A stretch of DNA of 64,000 nt from an uncultured Sulfitobacter sp. (GCF_947500075.1 NZ_CANMQS010000008.1:62001-126000), one strand, 5' to 3'. Shown: positions 43,880 through 53,579, numbered from the stretch's first letter. Translations and numbers: made by a program. The notes: generated by a model from the letters alone, not told the origin.

Positions 43880-44164
43880 TGCCTGCTCTCCGGTCGTTGG
43901 GCCGCACCGATCTTGCCGCCGCGATGGTGGCCCGGATGATCAAGCCGAACCGGGGCCGTCCCAAGCAGGCTAGGAGAATTCCACACAGGTGTCATCTTTT
44001 GAACAGCAAAGCATTCGCCCGCCACAGGTCGATCAAGGGCAAATATGGTGTGATGTCCGGACGGTTTCCGGTACCACCGCATCAGATGACTTAGCCTTGC
44101 CCGCACAAGGGACCAATATGCGCGCTGACGGCCGAATGTGCCCCATACCGTGAAGGATCGTCTG

Positions 44165-44626
44165 ATGAACGTCGTGGAAGCCACCGCCGGTGACGCCCCC
44201 CGCATGAGCGAGATACTGACGGACATCCTCCTGTCCTGGAACTCTCAACGCCCCAGATCCGCCCAGCACGTTCTGGAGCACTACATAGATCATCCCGACG
44301 GGATCCGGTGTTCGGTCGCAAGGGATCAAACCGGGACCATCATCGGCTTTCAGTCCCTGAAAGTCGCAAGCGCCAACAACCCGTTTGACCTTCCCATCGG
44401 TTGGGGGATCATCGGGACCTATGTGACCTCCGCTACCGGGCGGCACGGTGTTGGCCGGGCGCTGTTCCTGTCCTCACTGGACGCTGCGCGTGCCGCTGGC
44501 CTGAAGCAGATCGACGCAACGATTGGTGCGGATAACCGCGCGGCACTGGCCTATTATGAAGCCATGGGATTTGAAACCTACAGGACGCTGCCCGGTGCGG
44601 TTGGCAAACGACGTATCGTCAACTGA
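44165..44626 (+). CDS. GNAT N-acetyltransferase
   Basis: A 153-residue acetyltransferase of the GNAT fold. The acetyl-CoA loop is in SATGRHGVGRALFLSSLDAARAAG (R/Q-x-x-G-x-G/A form, RHGVGR) and the C-terminal motif is DNRAALAYYEAMGFETYRTLPG, diagnostic of amino-group acetylases such as those for phosphinothricin-like or peptide substrates. I start at ATG 44165 (MNVVEATAG), with AAGGA eight bases upstream; an in-frame ATG at 44138 has none. The 285-base gap to the ligase gene shows no other feature. Confidence 0.88.
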   Translation: MNVVEATAGDAPRMSEILTDILLSWNSQRPRSAQHVLEHYIDHPDGIRCSVARDQTGTIIGFQSLKVASANNPFDLPIGWGIIGTYVTSATGRHGVGRALFLSSLDAARAAGLKQIDATIGADNRAALAYYEAMGFETYRTLPGAVGKRRIVN

Positions 44627-44746
44627 ACGTCACGCGCGCTCACGGGTCTGCCCAAGACCCGCAAAAACCCGCTGCATTCCAGCACATTGCTTGCTCTCTC
44701 CACCCTCCCTCCACTACTGTTACGACACCCTGAAAGTGAGCCTCCC

Positions 44747-45208
44747 ATGCACCGCCGCACCTTCCTGATCGCCGCCACAGCTGCCCTCACCGCCTGCGGG
44801 CGCAGCCCCGATCCCGTCGCCCCCAGCGACCCCCCGCTCTATCCCAATGAAACCCCGCAATTGCGGGCGAGCATCAACCGCTGGGCGGATTTCTATGACG
44901 TGCCGCGCCCGCTGGTACACAAGCTTGCCATCCGCGAAAGCACACACAACCCCGGTGCCCGTAACGGTCCCTACTACGGGCTGTTGCAGATCCTGCCGCA
45001 AACCGCGCGCACCATGGGCTTTCGCGGCCAGCCCGCAGACCTTCTGGATGCGGACACCAACCTCGAATTTGCGGTAAAATACCTGCGGGGCGCGTGGCTG
45101 CTCTCTGATGGGGACTATGATACCGCGATCAGCTGGTACGCACGCGGATACTACTATGAGGCGAAACGCCGTGGGATGCTGGTGGAGACAGGATTGCGAC
45201 CGGGCTGA
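44747..45208 (+). CDS. lytic transglycosylase SLT-domain lipoprotein
   Basis: A 153-residue protein with a lipoprotein signal (MHRRTFLIAATAALTACGRS, probable lipidation at Cys17) and a compact SLT domain. The catalytic glutamate is in LAIRESTHNPGARNG, followed by YGLLQILPQTARTMGF and the YLRGAWLLSDGDYDTAISWYARG end typical of goose-lysozyme-like transglycosylases. It should cut peptidoglycan glycan strands from the periplasmic face of a membrane. No close partner is evident. Confidence 0.88.
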   Translation: MHRRTFLIAATAALTACGRSPDPVAPSDPPLYPNETPQLRASINRWADFYDVPRPLVHKLAIRESTHNPGARNGPYYGLLQILPQTARTMGFRGQPADLLDADTNLEFAVKYLRGAWLLSDGDYDTAISWYARGYYYEAKRRGMLVETGLRPG

Positions 45209-45340
45209 CGGCGCCGCAAAAACACCCTGAGCGACACCAAACACGTCCTTACATATCCACAAAAATCATGTCCCTCATATCGCCCCGTGCGATTGCGATT
45301 TGCTGCACACTTTCGTCAGATGTTTTTACGACTGGAAAAC

Positions 45341-46177
45341 ATGGTGGATGCGGCGATGGAATGGACACTCTCAGAAGACATCAAGACGCGCGCTGGCAAC
45401 GTCCGTGCAGGACAGGGCGGAGAAGGTCCCCCGCTGGTCTTGGCGCATGGATGGCCATGGTCTTCTTACTCCTGGCACCGGCTCATCCCTGCGCTGGCAG
45501 CCAAAAACCGGGTCTATTGGTATGACATGCCGGGATATGCCGCGTCGGAAAAGCGCACGGACCACCGGACTTCCCTGGATGTTCAGGGCAAGGTCTTTGC
45601 AGAGATCATGCAGCACTGGAACCTGAACCAGCCCACCGTGATCGCCCATGACTTCGGCGGTGCAACCACGCTGCGCGCGCACCTGCTGCATGGCGCGGAT
45701 TTTCAGCGGCTCATCTTGATGAATGTTGTCGCCATGCGGCCATGGGGCTCAGCGTTCTTCGATCATGTGGGCCAGCACATTGGCGCCTTTCAGGGGCTGC
45801 CAGCGCATATCCATGCCGCCATTGTCCGAGCCTATATTGAAGGGGCCTTTACCACGCCTATCGCCACAGATGACCTGAAAGCGCTCATAGACCCTTGGCT
45901 CACACCTTCCGGTGGCGAAAGTTTCTACCGGCAGTTTGAACAGGCGGATGAAATCTATACGGCGGAGATTGAACCACATTATGGGGAGGTGCGGTGCTCC
46001 GCACATATCCTTTGGGGCGAAGAAGATCCCTGGATCCCACTGGCGCGCGGCAAGGCGCTACACGTCGCAATGGGGAAAAAGACGACCTTCGCGACGATAC
46101 CGCATGCGGGTCATATGCCGCAGATCGAAACCCCAGACGCCGCCCAAAAAGCGCTGCACCCACTGCTACAGACATAA
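45341..46177 (+). CDS. alpha/beta hydrolase with Asp nucleophile (epoxide hydrolase/dehalogenase type)
   Basis: An alpha/beta hydrolase of about 278 residues. The oxyanion motif HGWPWSS (His-Gly) precedes the nucleophile elbow AHDFGGAT, where aspartate replaces the usual serine, as in epoxide hydrolases and haloalkane dehalogenases. The acid is in WGEEDPWIP and the base in HAGHMPQIE. A cap region lies at about 135-215. The start is uncertain: ATGs at 45341 and 45356 are both close, and an upstream frame to 45287 lacks support. The substrate is not predictable. Confidence 0.85.
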   Translation: MVDAAMEWTLSEDIKTRAGNVRAGQGGEGPPLVLAHGWPWSSYSWHRLIPALAAKNRVYWYDMPGYAASEKRTDHRTSLDVQGKVFAEIMQHWNLNQPTVIAHDFGGATTLRAHLLHGADFQRLILMNVVAMRPWGSAFFDHVGQHIGAFQGLPAHIHAAIVRAYIEGAFTTPIATDDLKALIDPWLTPSGGESFYRQFEQADEIYTAEIEPHYGEVRCSAHILWGEEDPWIPLARGKALHVAMGKKTTFATIPHAGHMPQIETPDAAQKALHPLLQT

Positions 46178-46207
46178 AAAAGGCCCCGCGTCCAAGCGGG
46201 GCCTTTT
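46178..46207. terminator. bidirectional terminator between hydrolase and tig
   Basis: AAAAGGCCCCGC (46178-46189) pairs perfectly with GCGGGGCCTTTT (46196-46207) around six bases. The plus strand has four T after the stem, and the minus strand gives six T, so it works for both convergent genes and best for tig. Confidence 0.92.
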
Positions 46208-46229
46208 GAAAATTCCGATGCAGAGGAAC

Positions 46230-47564
46230 TTACTCTTCGTCTTCCAGCGCTTCGACAGCCTTCTGAAGATCCTCTTTGGACACTTCTTTTTCGGTCACGT
46301 TCGCATTCTCCGCGATGTGATCGACAACCTTGTCTTCGAAGATCGGCGCGCGCATCTGCTGCTGCATCTGCTGGTTCTGCTGAACAAATTCAAAGAACTG
46401 ACGCTCCTGACCGGGATACTGGCGCGCCTGCGCCATGATCGCCTGGGTCATCTCAGCGTCGGTGACTTCCACTTCGGCCTTCTGGCCCATCTCCGCCAGC
46501 AGCAGGCCCAGACGCACGCGGCGTTCGGCCAGTGTGGTGTGCTCATCCGTCGGTTTGATCTCAGGGTGATCGTGACCTTCGACCTCGGGGTTTTCCTCAT
46601 GCCACAGCTGGTGCGCGATCTGGCCCGCCTCGGCTTCGACCAGTGACGGCGGCAAGTCAAAGCTGACCAGCTTGTCCAGCGCGTCGAGCAGACCACGCTT
46701 CATCACAGCACGGGCGGCACCGGCATATTCGGCTTCCAGACGTTCGGAAATCTGGGTTTTGAGCGCAGCAAGGTCTTCGGCGCCAAACTTGGTGGCCAGC
46801 TCATCGTTGATCTCAGCGGCGACAGGTTCTTTGACCTCTTTGATCGTGCAATCGAAAACGGCTTCTTTGCCCTTCAGATGCTCCGCCTGATAATCCTCAG
46901 GGAAGGAAACGGTCACGGCTTTCTCTTCACCGGCCTTCACGCCAACCAGTTGCTCTTCAAAACCGGGGATGAAGGAATTGGAACCCAGTGCCAGCGGATA
47001 ATCCTCGGCGGAGCCACCTTCAAACGCCTCACCGTCGACTTTGCCGACGAAATCCATGACAACCTGATCGCCGTCCTTGGCTTTGGAGCCTTTCTTGCGG
47101 GCTTTGAAGTCCTGCGCGTTCTCGGCCAAATTCGCCAGCGCTTCGTCAATCGCCGCATCGTCGGCCTTCACAACCATTTTCTCCAGCTTGATCTTGGACA
47201 GATCAACTTCCGGAATTTCTGGCAGCGCCTCATAGGTCATGGAAACTTCGACGTCGTCGCCTTCTTTCCATTCCTCGTTGGTCATCTTGACTTCGGGCTG
47301 CATGGCGGGACGGTCACCAGATTTCTCGAAGTGATCCGCCATGGCGCCGTCGATGCTTTCCTGCATCGCTTCGCCCATCACGCGCTGACCGAACTGTTTT
47401 TTCAGCAGCGCCATCGGGACCTTGCCCTTGCGAAAGCCCTTCATCTCGACTTCGGGCTGCGCCTCTGTCAGCTTTTCGTTGACCTTGGCGTCCAGTTCAG
47501 CTGCCGTCACGGTGATGGCATAACCACGTTTCAGACCTTCGTTCAGCGTCTCGTTGACCTGCAT
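46230..47564 (-). CDS. tig: trigger factor
   Basis: A 444-residue ribosome-bound chaperone for nascent chains. The N-terminal ribosome-binding domain holds the signature [18 protein letters not shown] (about residues 43-60). A middle peptidyl-prolyl isomerase domain of FKBP type (about 150-245, [20 protein letters not shown]) and a long helical C-terminal domain follow, ending in a Glu-rich tail. The start [12 protein letters not shown] matches the family; an in-frame ATG at 47684 would add 40 unrelated residues. It ends at a strong terminator. Confidence 0.96.
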   Translation of the reverse strand: MQVNETLNEGLKRGYAITVTAAELDAKVNEKLTEAQPEVEMKGFRKGKVPMALLKKQFGQRVMGEAMQESIDGAMADHFEKSGDRPAMQPEVKMTNEEWKEGDDVEVSMTYEALPEIPEVDLSKIKLEKMVVKADDAAIDEALANLAENAQDFKARKKGSKAKDGDQVVMDFVGKVDGEAFEGGSAEDYPLALGSNSFIPGFEEQLVGVKAGEEKAVTVSFPEDYQAEHLKGKEAVFDCTIKEVKEPVAAEINDELATKFGAEDLAALKTQISERLEAEYAGAARAVMKRGLLDALDKLVSFDLPPSLVEAEAGQIAHQLWHEENPEVEGHDHPEIKPTDEHTTLAERRVRLGLLLAEMGQKAEVEVTDAEMTQAIMAQARQYPGQERQFFEFVQQNQQMQQQMRAPIFEDKVVDHIAENANVTEKEVSKEDLQKAVEALEDEE

Positions 47565-47716
47565 GTGTGCTCCATGGGATTGGGGCCCGCAGCCTTGCTG
47601 CGTGCGAAAAATTTCCGCCCTTCTATTGGCGGGACGGGGGAGGTGCAAGGGGGATCGGACCTGCTTGGGGTCGCGACCCATCAATCCTGTGCGAATAACG
47701 ATAAAAGCGGTGGAAC

Positions 47717-48001
47717 TTACATCCCCAGCGCTTCTTTATACATGTCCAGCACCGCCTCTTCTTCGGCGATGTCATCAGGCTCCCGCTTGCGCAGCGCGAT
47801 CACCTTGCGCAGCACCTTGGTGTCATAGCCGCGCGCTTTCGCCTCTGCCATGACCTCTTTCTGCTGGTCCGCCAGATCGCGCTTTTCTGCGTCCAGCCGC
47901 TCAATCCGCTCAACGAACTGGCGCAGTTCATTTGCAGTCACGCGGTAGGTCGCATCGCCTTCGGTTTCAATGACGTCTGGATTGGTGCTGGTGTCGCTCA
48001 T
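47717..48001 (-). CDS. gapR: GapR-family DUF2312 nucleoid protein
   Basis: A 94-residue DUF2312 protein. In Caulobacter GapR binds overtwisted A+T-rich DNA ahead of polymerases and aids topoisomerases. The core matches: [43 protein letters not shown] (read in parts), followed by the conserved end [15 protein letters not shown]. The start is ATG 48001 ([12 protein letters not shown]); the longer frame reads into the divergent gene's promoter. It lies upstream of tig, 152 bases away. Confidence 0.92.
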   Translation of the reverse strand: MSDTSTNPDVIETEGDATYRVTANELRQFVERIERLDAEKRDLADQQKEVMAEAKARGYDTKVLRKVIALRKREPDDIAEEEAVLDMYKEALGM

Positions 48002-48101
48002 GGTGTCCTCAATCGAATTGGTTTTGATCTGAGTAGCCCGCCCCCCGCCGGCCCGCAAGCGGCTCTTGCCCTGCGCTTGGGATTGTCCTAGCTCTGCGCG
48101 C

Positions 48102-48341
48102 ATGGAAAACGCTGAGACATCTGTATTCGACATCGTGATCTGGACCGGTGCGGCCTTGTCCTTGCTGGGTCTTGTCGGGCTGATCTGGTGTATCGTCACG
48201 GTCAGCCGGGCCAAACGCAAGAAACTGCCCGATGCGGAAATGCGCGATGTGTTGAAACGTGTGTTGCCCTTGAACCTTGGGGCACTGTTCCTGTCCGTGA
48301 TCGGCCTGATGATGGTGATTGTCGGGATTTTCCTCGGCTGA
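48102..48341 (+). CDS. small two-helix membrane protein
   Basis: A 79-residue protein with two transmembrane helices (about 9-31 and 54-76) joined by a basic loop SRAKRKKLPDAEMRDVLKRV, which should face the cytoplasm. No recognised domain. The frame has typical codon use for the region. It is divergent from gapR across 100 bases and 81 bases from the next gene. Function unknown. Confidence 0.7.
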   Translation: MENAETSVFDIVIWTGAALSLLGLVGLIWCIVTVSRAKRKKLPDAEMRDVLKRVLPLNLGALFLSVIGLMMVIVGIFLG

Positions 48342-48422
48342 GGATCGCGCGCCTGTTGGCTGCGTCCTGCTCCTCTGTCCGGACCCGCTGGACAGAACCG
48401 TCGGGGCTGCTTACATCACCCT

Positions 48423-48845
48423 ATGGATATCCGGCAACTCACCCCCCGCTATTACGTCGCCCCGCAGATCTCATGCGAGGATATGGAAGACCTGCGCGCC
48501 GCCGGGATCACCCTGATCCTGTGCAACCGCCCCGATGGAGAGGTCCCGCCAAGCCATTGCGCCGATACCATTCGCGCCGCAGCCGAAGCAGCCGGGCTGC
48601 ACTTCGCCGAGCAACCCCTGACCCATCAAAGCATGGTGCCCGAGGTCATTGCCGCCAACAAAGAGAAAGGTGCCGCCACCGATCAGGTTGTGCTGGCCTA
48701 TTGCGCCTCCGGCACCCGGTCCTGCATCGCTTGGGCGCTGGGACAGGCAGGCGATGTGCCGGCACAGGAGATCGTTCAGGCCGCACGTGATGCCGGGTAT
48801 GACCTGACAAACATCGCACCGGTACTGGACAAGCCCTTCGGCTGA
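48423..48845 (+). CDS. TIGR01244/Blh-type phosphatase-fold sulfur transferase
   Basis: A 140-residue protein of the DUF442/TIGR01244 family, found free-standing or fused to metallo-beta-lactamases in sulphur metabolism (the 'beta-lactamase hydrolase-like' group). Key features are the opening ITPRYYVAPQIS-like segment LTPRYYVAPQIS, ILCNRPDGE, and the active loop YCASGTRS (Cys-x5-Arg of dual-specificity phosphatases and rhodanese relatives). The molecular substrate is uncertain. It faces the FliM-like gene with a 13-base gap and no terminator. Confidence 0.85.
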   Translation: MDIRQLTPRYYVAPQISCEDMEDLRAAGITLILCNRPDGEVPPSHCADTIRAAAEAAGLHFAEQPLTHQSMVPEVIAANKEKGAATDQVVLAYCASGTRSCIAWALGQAGDVPAQEIVQAARDAGYDLTNIAPVLDKPFG

Positions 48846-48858
48846 TCACGCGCCGGGG

Positions 48859-50142
48859 TCAGCCGGCTTTCAGATCCGGAAGGTCCGGCAAATCGGGAAG
48901 GTCGGGAAGATCATCCAGTTCCGGCAGGTCCGACATATCTGGCAGATCGGGCATCCCCTCCATCTCAGGCAAATCGGGAAGGGACGCGCTTTCAGCGGGT
49001 TCAGACGCATCGTCCAAGCCAGGCAGGTCCGACATATCGGGCATATCCGGCAAGGCATCCATTTCCGGCGCCGCCGTGGGATCCAGATCGTCCAGTGCCA
49101 GCATTGCCGCATCACCGCCGCTGCCATTCGGCATCCCGTCACCAAAGCCCTGCCCCATGTCCTGCGCGCCCATGTTCTGCGCCGCTGTGGCGGACAAAAG
49201 CCGCAACGCACGGACCCCGTTCACCTGTCCCAGACTGCCTGACCCAAGCGTCTTTCCCTGCGGGGTCAGCACCCGAGTGGTGGCGAAATCCGCGTTTTCC
49301 AACGTCAGCGCATCCCCTACCTTGAGCGTGCTCAACCGGCTCAGCGGCAGTTGGATGCGCGTCAGAGCGACCGGAAGGTGGATCTGCAAGGCCAGAACAG
49401 GCTCCGTCAAGGTCCGGGGCTGAGGCGGCTCTGCTGGCGCAGGCACTGCCCCCGCAACACCTGCCGCGCCCGCGTCTGCACCGGCAAAGGCGGCCCCTTC
49501 AGGCAGGCACAACATCAGTTTCCCCTGCCTGCGGCCCCCTTCGATGTCTATTGTCAGGTGCAGCACCCTGTAGCTTTGCGCTTCCATCGCCATCAACAGC
49601 AACCGCGGCTCCTGCGTGCGTGCGCCAAAGGCATATCCCCCGATCAACGCCTGTTCATCCCGCGCTTCAGGCAAGGGAGCCACACGAGCCAGCAGCGCAT
49701 CGAGAAACGGTGCGCAGATGGCGGCATCCGTGTCGGTCAGCCGCCGGGTGTCGCCCCCCTCCGGCGCTGGCGTCACCTTGCCCATTGTCTGCTGTTGTAT
49801 CAACGCCCCGACCAAAGCACCGTCCATCACCGCCGCCGCGCGCTGCCGGTCCGGGCCTTCAAGCAGCATCAACAAGCCTGTATCGTCAAAGAGCGGCGCA
49901 AGCGCATCCCCTGCATGGCGTTCGGCGCGAAACCCGATGACTGCCAAAGCCATGTCGAACAGATCATTCGCAACCTTGGCTGTTGTCAGACGCAGTGCCT
50001 TGGCCAGCGTCATGGCGCGCGCCTGATGCTCTTCCCGCCCGACATGCGCCTTGCGCACGAGCGCAGACGGGGGCGCACCGCCCCCCTTCAAACCTGCCTG
50101 ATCCGCAGGGTCTGTCTGTGTCTTACTGTGCTCTTCGCCCAT
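48859..50142 (-). CDS. FliM/FliN-family protein with Asp-Leu-Pro repeat tail
   Basis: A 427-residue protein. The middle (about 245-335) is a SpoA/FliN-type domain, with LQIHLPVALTRIQLPLSRLSTLKVGDALTLE (in parts) and VNGVRALRLLS. The N-terminal 200 residues are weakly FliM-middle-like. The last 75 residues are an acidic low-complexity tail of imperfect x-D-L/M-P units (PDLPDMSDLPELDDLPDLPD), encoded by repetitive DNA at about 48,880-49,060. No other flagellar gene lies in the window. It may be a switch-complex or chemotaxis accessory component typical of Rhodobacteraceae. Confidence 0.75.
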   Translation of the reverse strand: MGEEHSKTQTDPADQAGLKGGGAPPSALVRKAHVGREEHQARAMTLAKALRLTTAKVANDLFDMALAVIGFRAERHAGDALAPLFDDTGLLMLLEGPDRQRAAAVMDGALVGALIQQQTMGKVTPAPEGGDTRRLTDTDAAICAPFLDALLARVAPLPEARDEQALIGGYAFGARTQEPRLLLMAMEAQSYRVLHLTIDIEGGRRQGKLMLCLPEGAAFAGADAGAAGVAGAVPAPAEPPQPRTLTEPVLALQIHLPVALTRIQLPLSRLSTLKVGDALTLENADFATTRVLTPQGKTLGSGSLGQVNGVRALRLLSATAAQNMGAQDMGQGFGDGMPNGSGGDAAMLALDDLDPTAAPEMDALPDMPDMSDLPGLDDASEPAESASLPDLPEMEGMPDLPDMSDLPELDDLPDLPDLPDLPDLKAG

Positions 50143-50206
50143 GTTCTCCGACCCGGCACTGGCGGCCTTAAGGGACGGTGATAGGCGATCTGGGTTACCA
50201 ACGGCT

Positions 50207-52942
50207 TTATGACGCCGCAGATATCCCTGCGATGTCAGGTTTTTGAGGGGCCTCGATTGCCTCCAGCGGCAACGTGACGCGAAAGCCCGTGCCCGCCATG
50301 CCCGGCAGGTATTCGATACTGCCCCCCAGGCGCAGCATCACTTCCCGGCAGATCGCGAGGCCAAGCCCTGCCCCTTCGCCGTCCTGCCCTGCAACGCGGC
50401 TGAACTTCTCAAAGATCACGGCCCGCGCTTCCGCATTCAGGCCTGCACCGTTGTCAACAAAATCAACGACAAGATCATCGGGCCGCCGGGTCACGGTGAT
50501 CCGCAGTTCCGGCGCATCGGCGCGGCAATATTTGTGGGCATTTGTCACGAGGTTGATGAAGACCTGCACAAGACGGTCAAGATCCGTGTGCAGGTGAATG
50601 TCCTCCGGCCCATCGTCACGCACAACGCGGATCGGATCGGACTGCCCCGCCAATGCCGTCGCCTGCGCGCGGTCCAGTACATCGCTCAACCGTCCTTGGG
50701 CGGGATAAAGCGTGACCTGCCCATTCTCCAGCACCGACAGATCCAGCAGGTCATCCAGCAGCCGCGTCAGACGGATGGTCTCACTGTGGATGATCGACGC
50801 ATAGCGGGTCTTTTCCTCCGTGCTCATGCTGCCGGCATCCCGCAGGATTTCCGAGAACGAGCGGATAGACGTCATCGGCGTGCGCAGTTCATGGCTGATC
50901 TGGCTGAGGAACGTGTCCTTTTGCAGCGACAATTGCGTCAGCTTCTCATTGGCGGAGCGCAGTTGCGCCGCTGTGGCGGACAGCTCGCGCGATTTTGCTT
51001 CCAGCTGGCTCGAATACTCAAGCATCTGTGCCGATTCGTCCGCCACCGCCATCAGATCCTGCACCGAGACAGACGTGCCGCCGACGATCTGGGACACCAT
51101 CGCATGGGCCGTCGCAGCGCCAACCGAAGCGGCCAGCTCCCGCTCCAGCGCCTGCACGAAATCTGACGTGGGTTCCGGCAGATCCCCCGGCAACCCCTGC
51201 GCGCGCGCGTGGCTAGCAAAAAACGCCTGCGCCTCGGAAGCGCCAAGGATACGCTGCGACATGATCATCAGATCTTCGCTGCCCGCCAGTGTCGCTGTCC
51301 AGCCACGCGCTGGCCCTGCGTGCTCCAGCACATTCACAAACTGCGCGCCTTGCAGGCGTTCAATCGGGTCCGGGAAAGTAACCAAAGACACGACAATGAA
51401 GCTCAGCGCGTTCAAACCGACGCTCCAGAAAACAGCATGCACCGTCGGATCAAGACCGGTAACCCCGAACAAGGCCTGCGGCCGCAGCCAGCCCAGCCCC
51501 AGAACCCCCTGTTCAAATGTCGCGACGGACAAGGCAGCGCCCTGCCCGAAGCTGGGCAGCAACATGGTGAAGACCCAAAGGCTGAACCCCACGCCCAGCC
51601 CCGCCAGTGCCCCGGCCCGAGTCCCGCCGCGCCAGAAGATACCCCCCAGAAGCGCCGGCAGGAACTGCGCGACCCCGCCAAAAGAGATTGTGCCAATGGC
51701 CGCCAGTGCGCTGCTGCCGCCCGACACACGGTAATAGAGAAACCCAAACCCGATGATCAGCAGGACCGACAACCGCCGCGCGCGGATCACAACCGCGCGC
51801 ACGTCGCCAGATTGCACCGCACCGCTTGACCCGGCGTTGAGCCAGATCGGCATCACAATGTGGTTGCTGACCATCGTGCTCAGCGCCAGCGTGGCCACGA
51901 TCACCATCGACGTGGCTGAAGAAAATCCGCCTAGAAAGGCGAGCATCGCCAACCCGTTCTGCCCCTGGCTCAGCGGCAGGGACAACACGAACAGATCCGG
52001 GTTCGACCCTGCGGGCATCAGGTCCAGCCCGATCACCGCAATCGGCACCACAAAGAGGGAAATCAGCACGAGGTAGAGCGGAAAGGCCCATGACGCGATT
52101 TGCAGGTGCCGTTCCTCATCGTTCTCAACCACCATGACCTGAAACATCCGCGGCAGGCACAAGAACGCCGCTGCCGAGACCATGGTCAGCGCCACCCAAC
52201 GCCCGCCTTCAACTTCCCAGCGGCCAATGGCGGAGGCATCAATCCGCGCCATCGTCTCGCCCAGCCCTCCCGCAAGTCCCCAGACCACAAAAGAGCCAAC
52301 CGCAATCAGCGCAAAAAGCTTCACCACGGCTTCAACCGCGACCGCGATCACCACACCGTGGTGGCGTTCGTTGACGTTCAGGTTCCGCGTGCCGAAAAGC
52401 AGGGTAAACACCGCAAGACCGGCAGCCACCCAGAATGCCGCCTGCCCCTTGTTGAACCCACCGTCTTCGCCAACGGCAAGCAGGGGATCAGGTGCAGCAA
52501 AGATGGCCAATGACAGCACAACCGATTGCAGCTGCAACGCGATGTAGGGCGTCACCCCGATGACCGCCATCACCGTGACCACCACCGCCAGCGTATTCGA
52601 CTTGCCGAACCGGGAGGAAATCAGATCCGCGATCGACGTGACCCGCTGGCTGCGGCCAATACGGACGAGGCGGCGCAAGATCCACCACCAGCCAATCATC
52701 ACCAGTGATGGTCCAAGATAGATCGTCAGATATTCCAGACCGGAGCGCGCCGCATATCCAACCGCGCCGTAAAACGTCCAGGCCGTGCAATAGATCGAGA
52801 GTGACAGCGTATAGACCATGGGGGAGCGCAGCCAGCGGTTGCCCCTGCCGCGAATGGCAGCGCGTTCCGCCCAGAACGCCACCGCAAACAGCCCCACAAC
52901 ATAGGCGAGGCAGACAAAGACCAGCTGATTGAGGGTCACCAT
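50207..52942 (-). CDS. sodium/solute symporter-histidine kinase hybrid
   Basis: A 911-residue sensor kinase of the CbrA-like architecture: about 12-13 transmembrane helices of the sodium:solute symporter (SSS) family (to about 515), a linker (about 520-620), a short coiled coil, then the kinase core. His684 lies in FLSQISHELRTP; the N box is NLVTNAHKY, the G1 box DNGAGLN and the G2 box GEGAGLGLAI. It probably couples transport or binding of a small solute to phosphotransfer. It overlaps the stop of the small membrane protein by one base and forms an operon with the response regulator. Confidence 0.92.
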   Translation of the reverse strand: MVTLNQLVFVCLAYVVGLFAVAFWAERAAIRGRGNRWLRSPMVYTLSLSIYCTAWTFYGAVGYAARSGLEYLTIYLGPSLVMIGWWWILRRLVRIGRSQRVTSIADLISSRFGKSNTLAVVVTVMAVIGVTPYIALQLQSVVLSLAIFAAPDPLLAVGEDGGFNKGQAAFWVAAGLAVFTLLFGTRNLNVNERHHGVVIAVAVEAVVKLFALIAVGSFVVWGLAGGLGETMARIDASAIGRWEVEGGRWVALTMVSAAAFLCLPRMFQVMVVENDEERHLQIASWAFPLYLVLISLFVVPIAVIGLDLMPAGSNPDLFVLSLPLSQGQNGLAMLAFLGGFSSATSMVIVATLALSTMVSNHIVMPIWLNAGSSGAVQSGDVRAVVIRARRLSVLLIIGFGFLYYRVSGGSSALAAIGTISFGGVAQFLPALLGGIFWRGGTRAGALAGLGVGFSLWVFTMLLPSFGQGAALSVATFEQGVLGLGWLRPQALFGVTGLDPTVHAVFWSVGLNALSFIVVSLVTFPDPIERLQGAQFVNVLEHAGPARGWTATLAGSEDLMIMSQRILGASEAQAFFASHARAQGLPGDLPEPTSDFVQALERELAASVGAATAHAMVSQIVGGTSVSVQDLMAVADESAQMLEYSSQLEAKSRELSATAAQLRSANEKLTQLSLQKDTFLSQISHELRTPMTSIRSFSEILRDAGSMSTEEKTRYASIIHSETIRLTRLLDDLLDLSVLENGQVTLYPAQGRLSDVLDRAQATALAGQSDPIRVVRDDGPEDIHLHTDLDRLVQVFINLVTNAHKYCRADAPELRITVTRRPDDLVVDFVDNGAGLNAEARAVIFEKFSRVAGQDGEGAGLGLAICREVMLRLGGSIEYLPGMAGTGFRVTLPLEAIEAPQKPDIAGISAAS

Positions 52943-53217
52943 CAGTCAGGCGGATCCGCCGTCTGGGACGTCCCGCGCCACAAAAGCCGCGCGACAAAGG
53001 CAAGAAAGACCCAGACCGCAAAGATGTACAAAAGCGCGGATGACGTGCTGACCCCCTGCCCGTCAGCCCCGTCCGGCATCGGCCACATCAGGGGCACCAT
53101 CCACAACACCGCGCCCAGAAACGGCAAGAGCCGCACCGCGTCCCACAAACGGCGGCGGCGGTAGCTGCGCCGTTCCAGAAAGATCGGCGGCGCAACCGGC
53201 TCAGGTTCGCCCGTCAT
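52942..53217 (-). CDS. small membrane protein between kinase and response regulator
   Basis: A 91-residue protein with two transmembrane helices (about 28-48 and 62-82) and a basic N-terminal stretch (RRSYRRRRLWD). Its start overlaps the response-regulator stop by four bases, and its stop overlaps the kinase start, so all three are tightly coupled. It may be an accessory subunit of the SSS-kinase, similar to the small DUF485/DUF4212-type partners of SSS transporters. I cannot assign a family. Confidence 0.75.
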   Translation of the reverse strand: MTGEPEPVAPPIFLERRSYRRRRLWDAVRLLPFLGAVLWMVPLMWPMPDGADGQGVSTSSALLYIFAVWVFLAFVARLLWRGTSQTADPPD

Positions 53218-53579
53218 GTCGCCGTCAGCTCGCGCACAGCATCGAGCATCTCAGCATTGGAAAAGGGCTTGGTCATGAAACGGCTCACGCCCGCTTTCTC
53301 TGCCAGTTCCCGGTCACTGCGCTGTCCCCGCGCTGTCAGCATCAGCACCGGCAATTCCATCATCGCCGGATCCGCGCGCAGATCATGCAGGATCTCAAAG
53401 CCACTTTTACCCGGCAGCATGACATCCAGCATCACCAGATCGGGACCCGCATTGCGGATCACATCGACCGCATTGGACCCATTCGCCAGCGTCTCCACCC
53501 GCCAGCCTTCATTTGACAGCAGAAAACGGATCGCTTCGGCGATGTTTAACTCGTCCTCCACAAGCACCACATGCTTCAT
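53214..53579 (-). CDS. single-domain response regulator
   Basis: A 121-residue receiver domain without an output domain (CheY-like). The phospho-acceptor Asp52 is in LVMLDVMLPG, with the acidic pair VEDE near residues 7-10, Thr82 in MLTARG and Lys104 in FMTKPFS. It heads the operon with the small membrane protein and the SSS-histidine kinase, which is its likely partner. The start is ATG 53579 (MKHVVLVEDE). Output must pass through protein-protein contact. Confidence 0.93.
   Translation of the reverse strand: MKHVVLVEDELNIAEAIRFLLSNEGWRVETLANGSNAVDVIRNAGPDLVMLDVMLPGKSGFEILHDLRADPAMMELPVLMLTARGQRSDRELAEKAGVSRFMTKPFSNAEMLDAVRELTAT

Noticed and set aside
48880-49060. Tandem DNA repeat as an independent element
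   Set aside because: The repetition lies wholly in frame at the end of the FliM/FliN-like gene and is explained by its Asp-Leu-Pro units.
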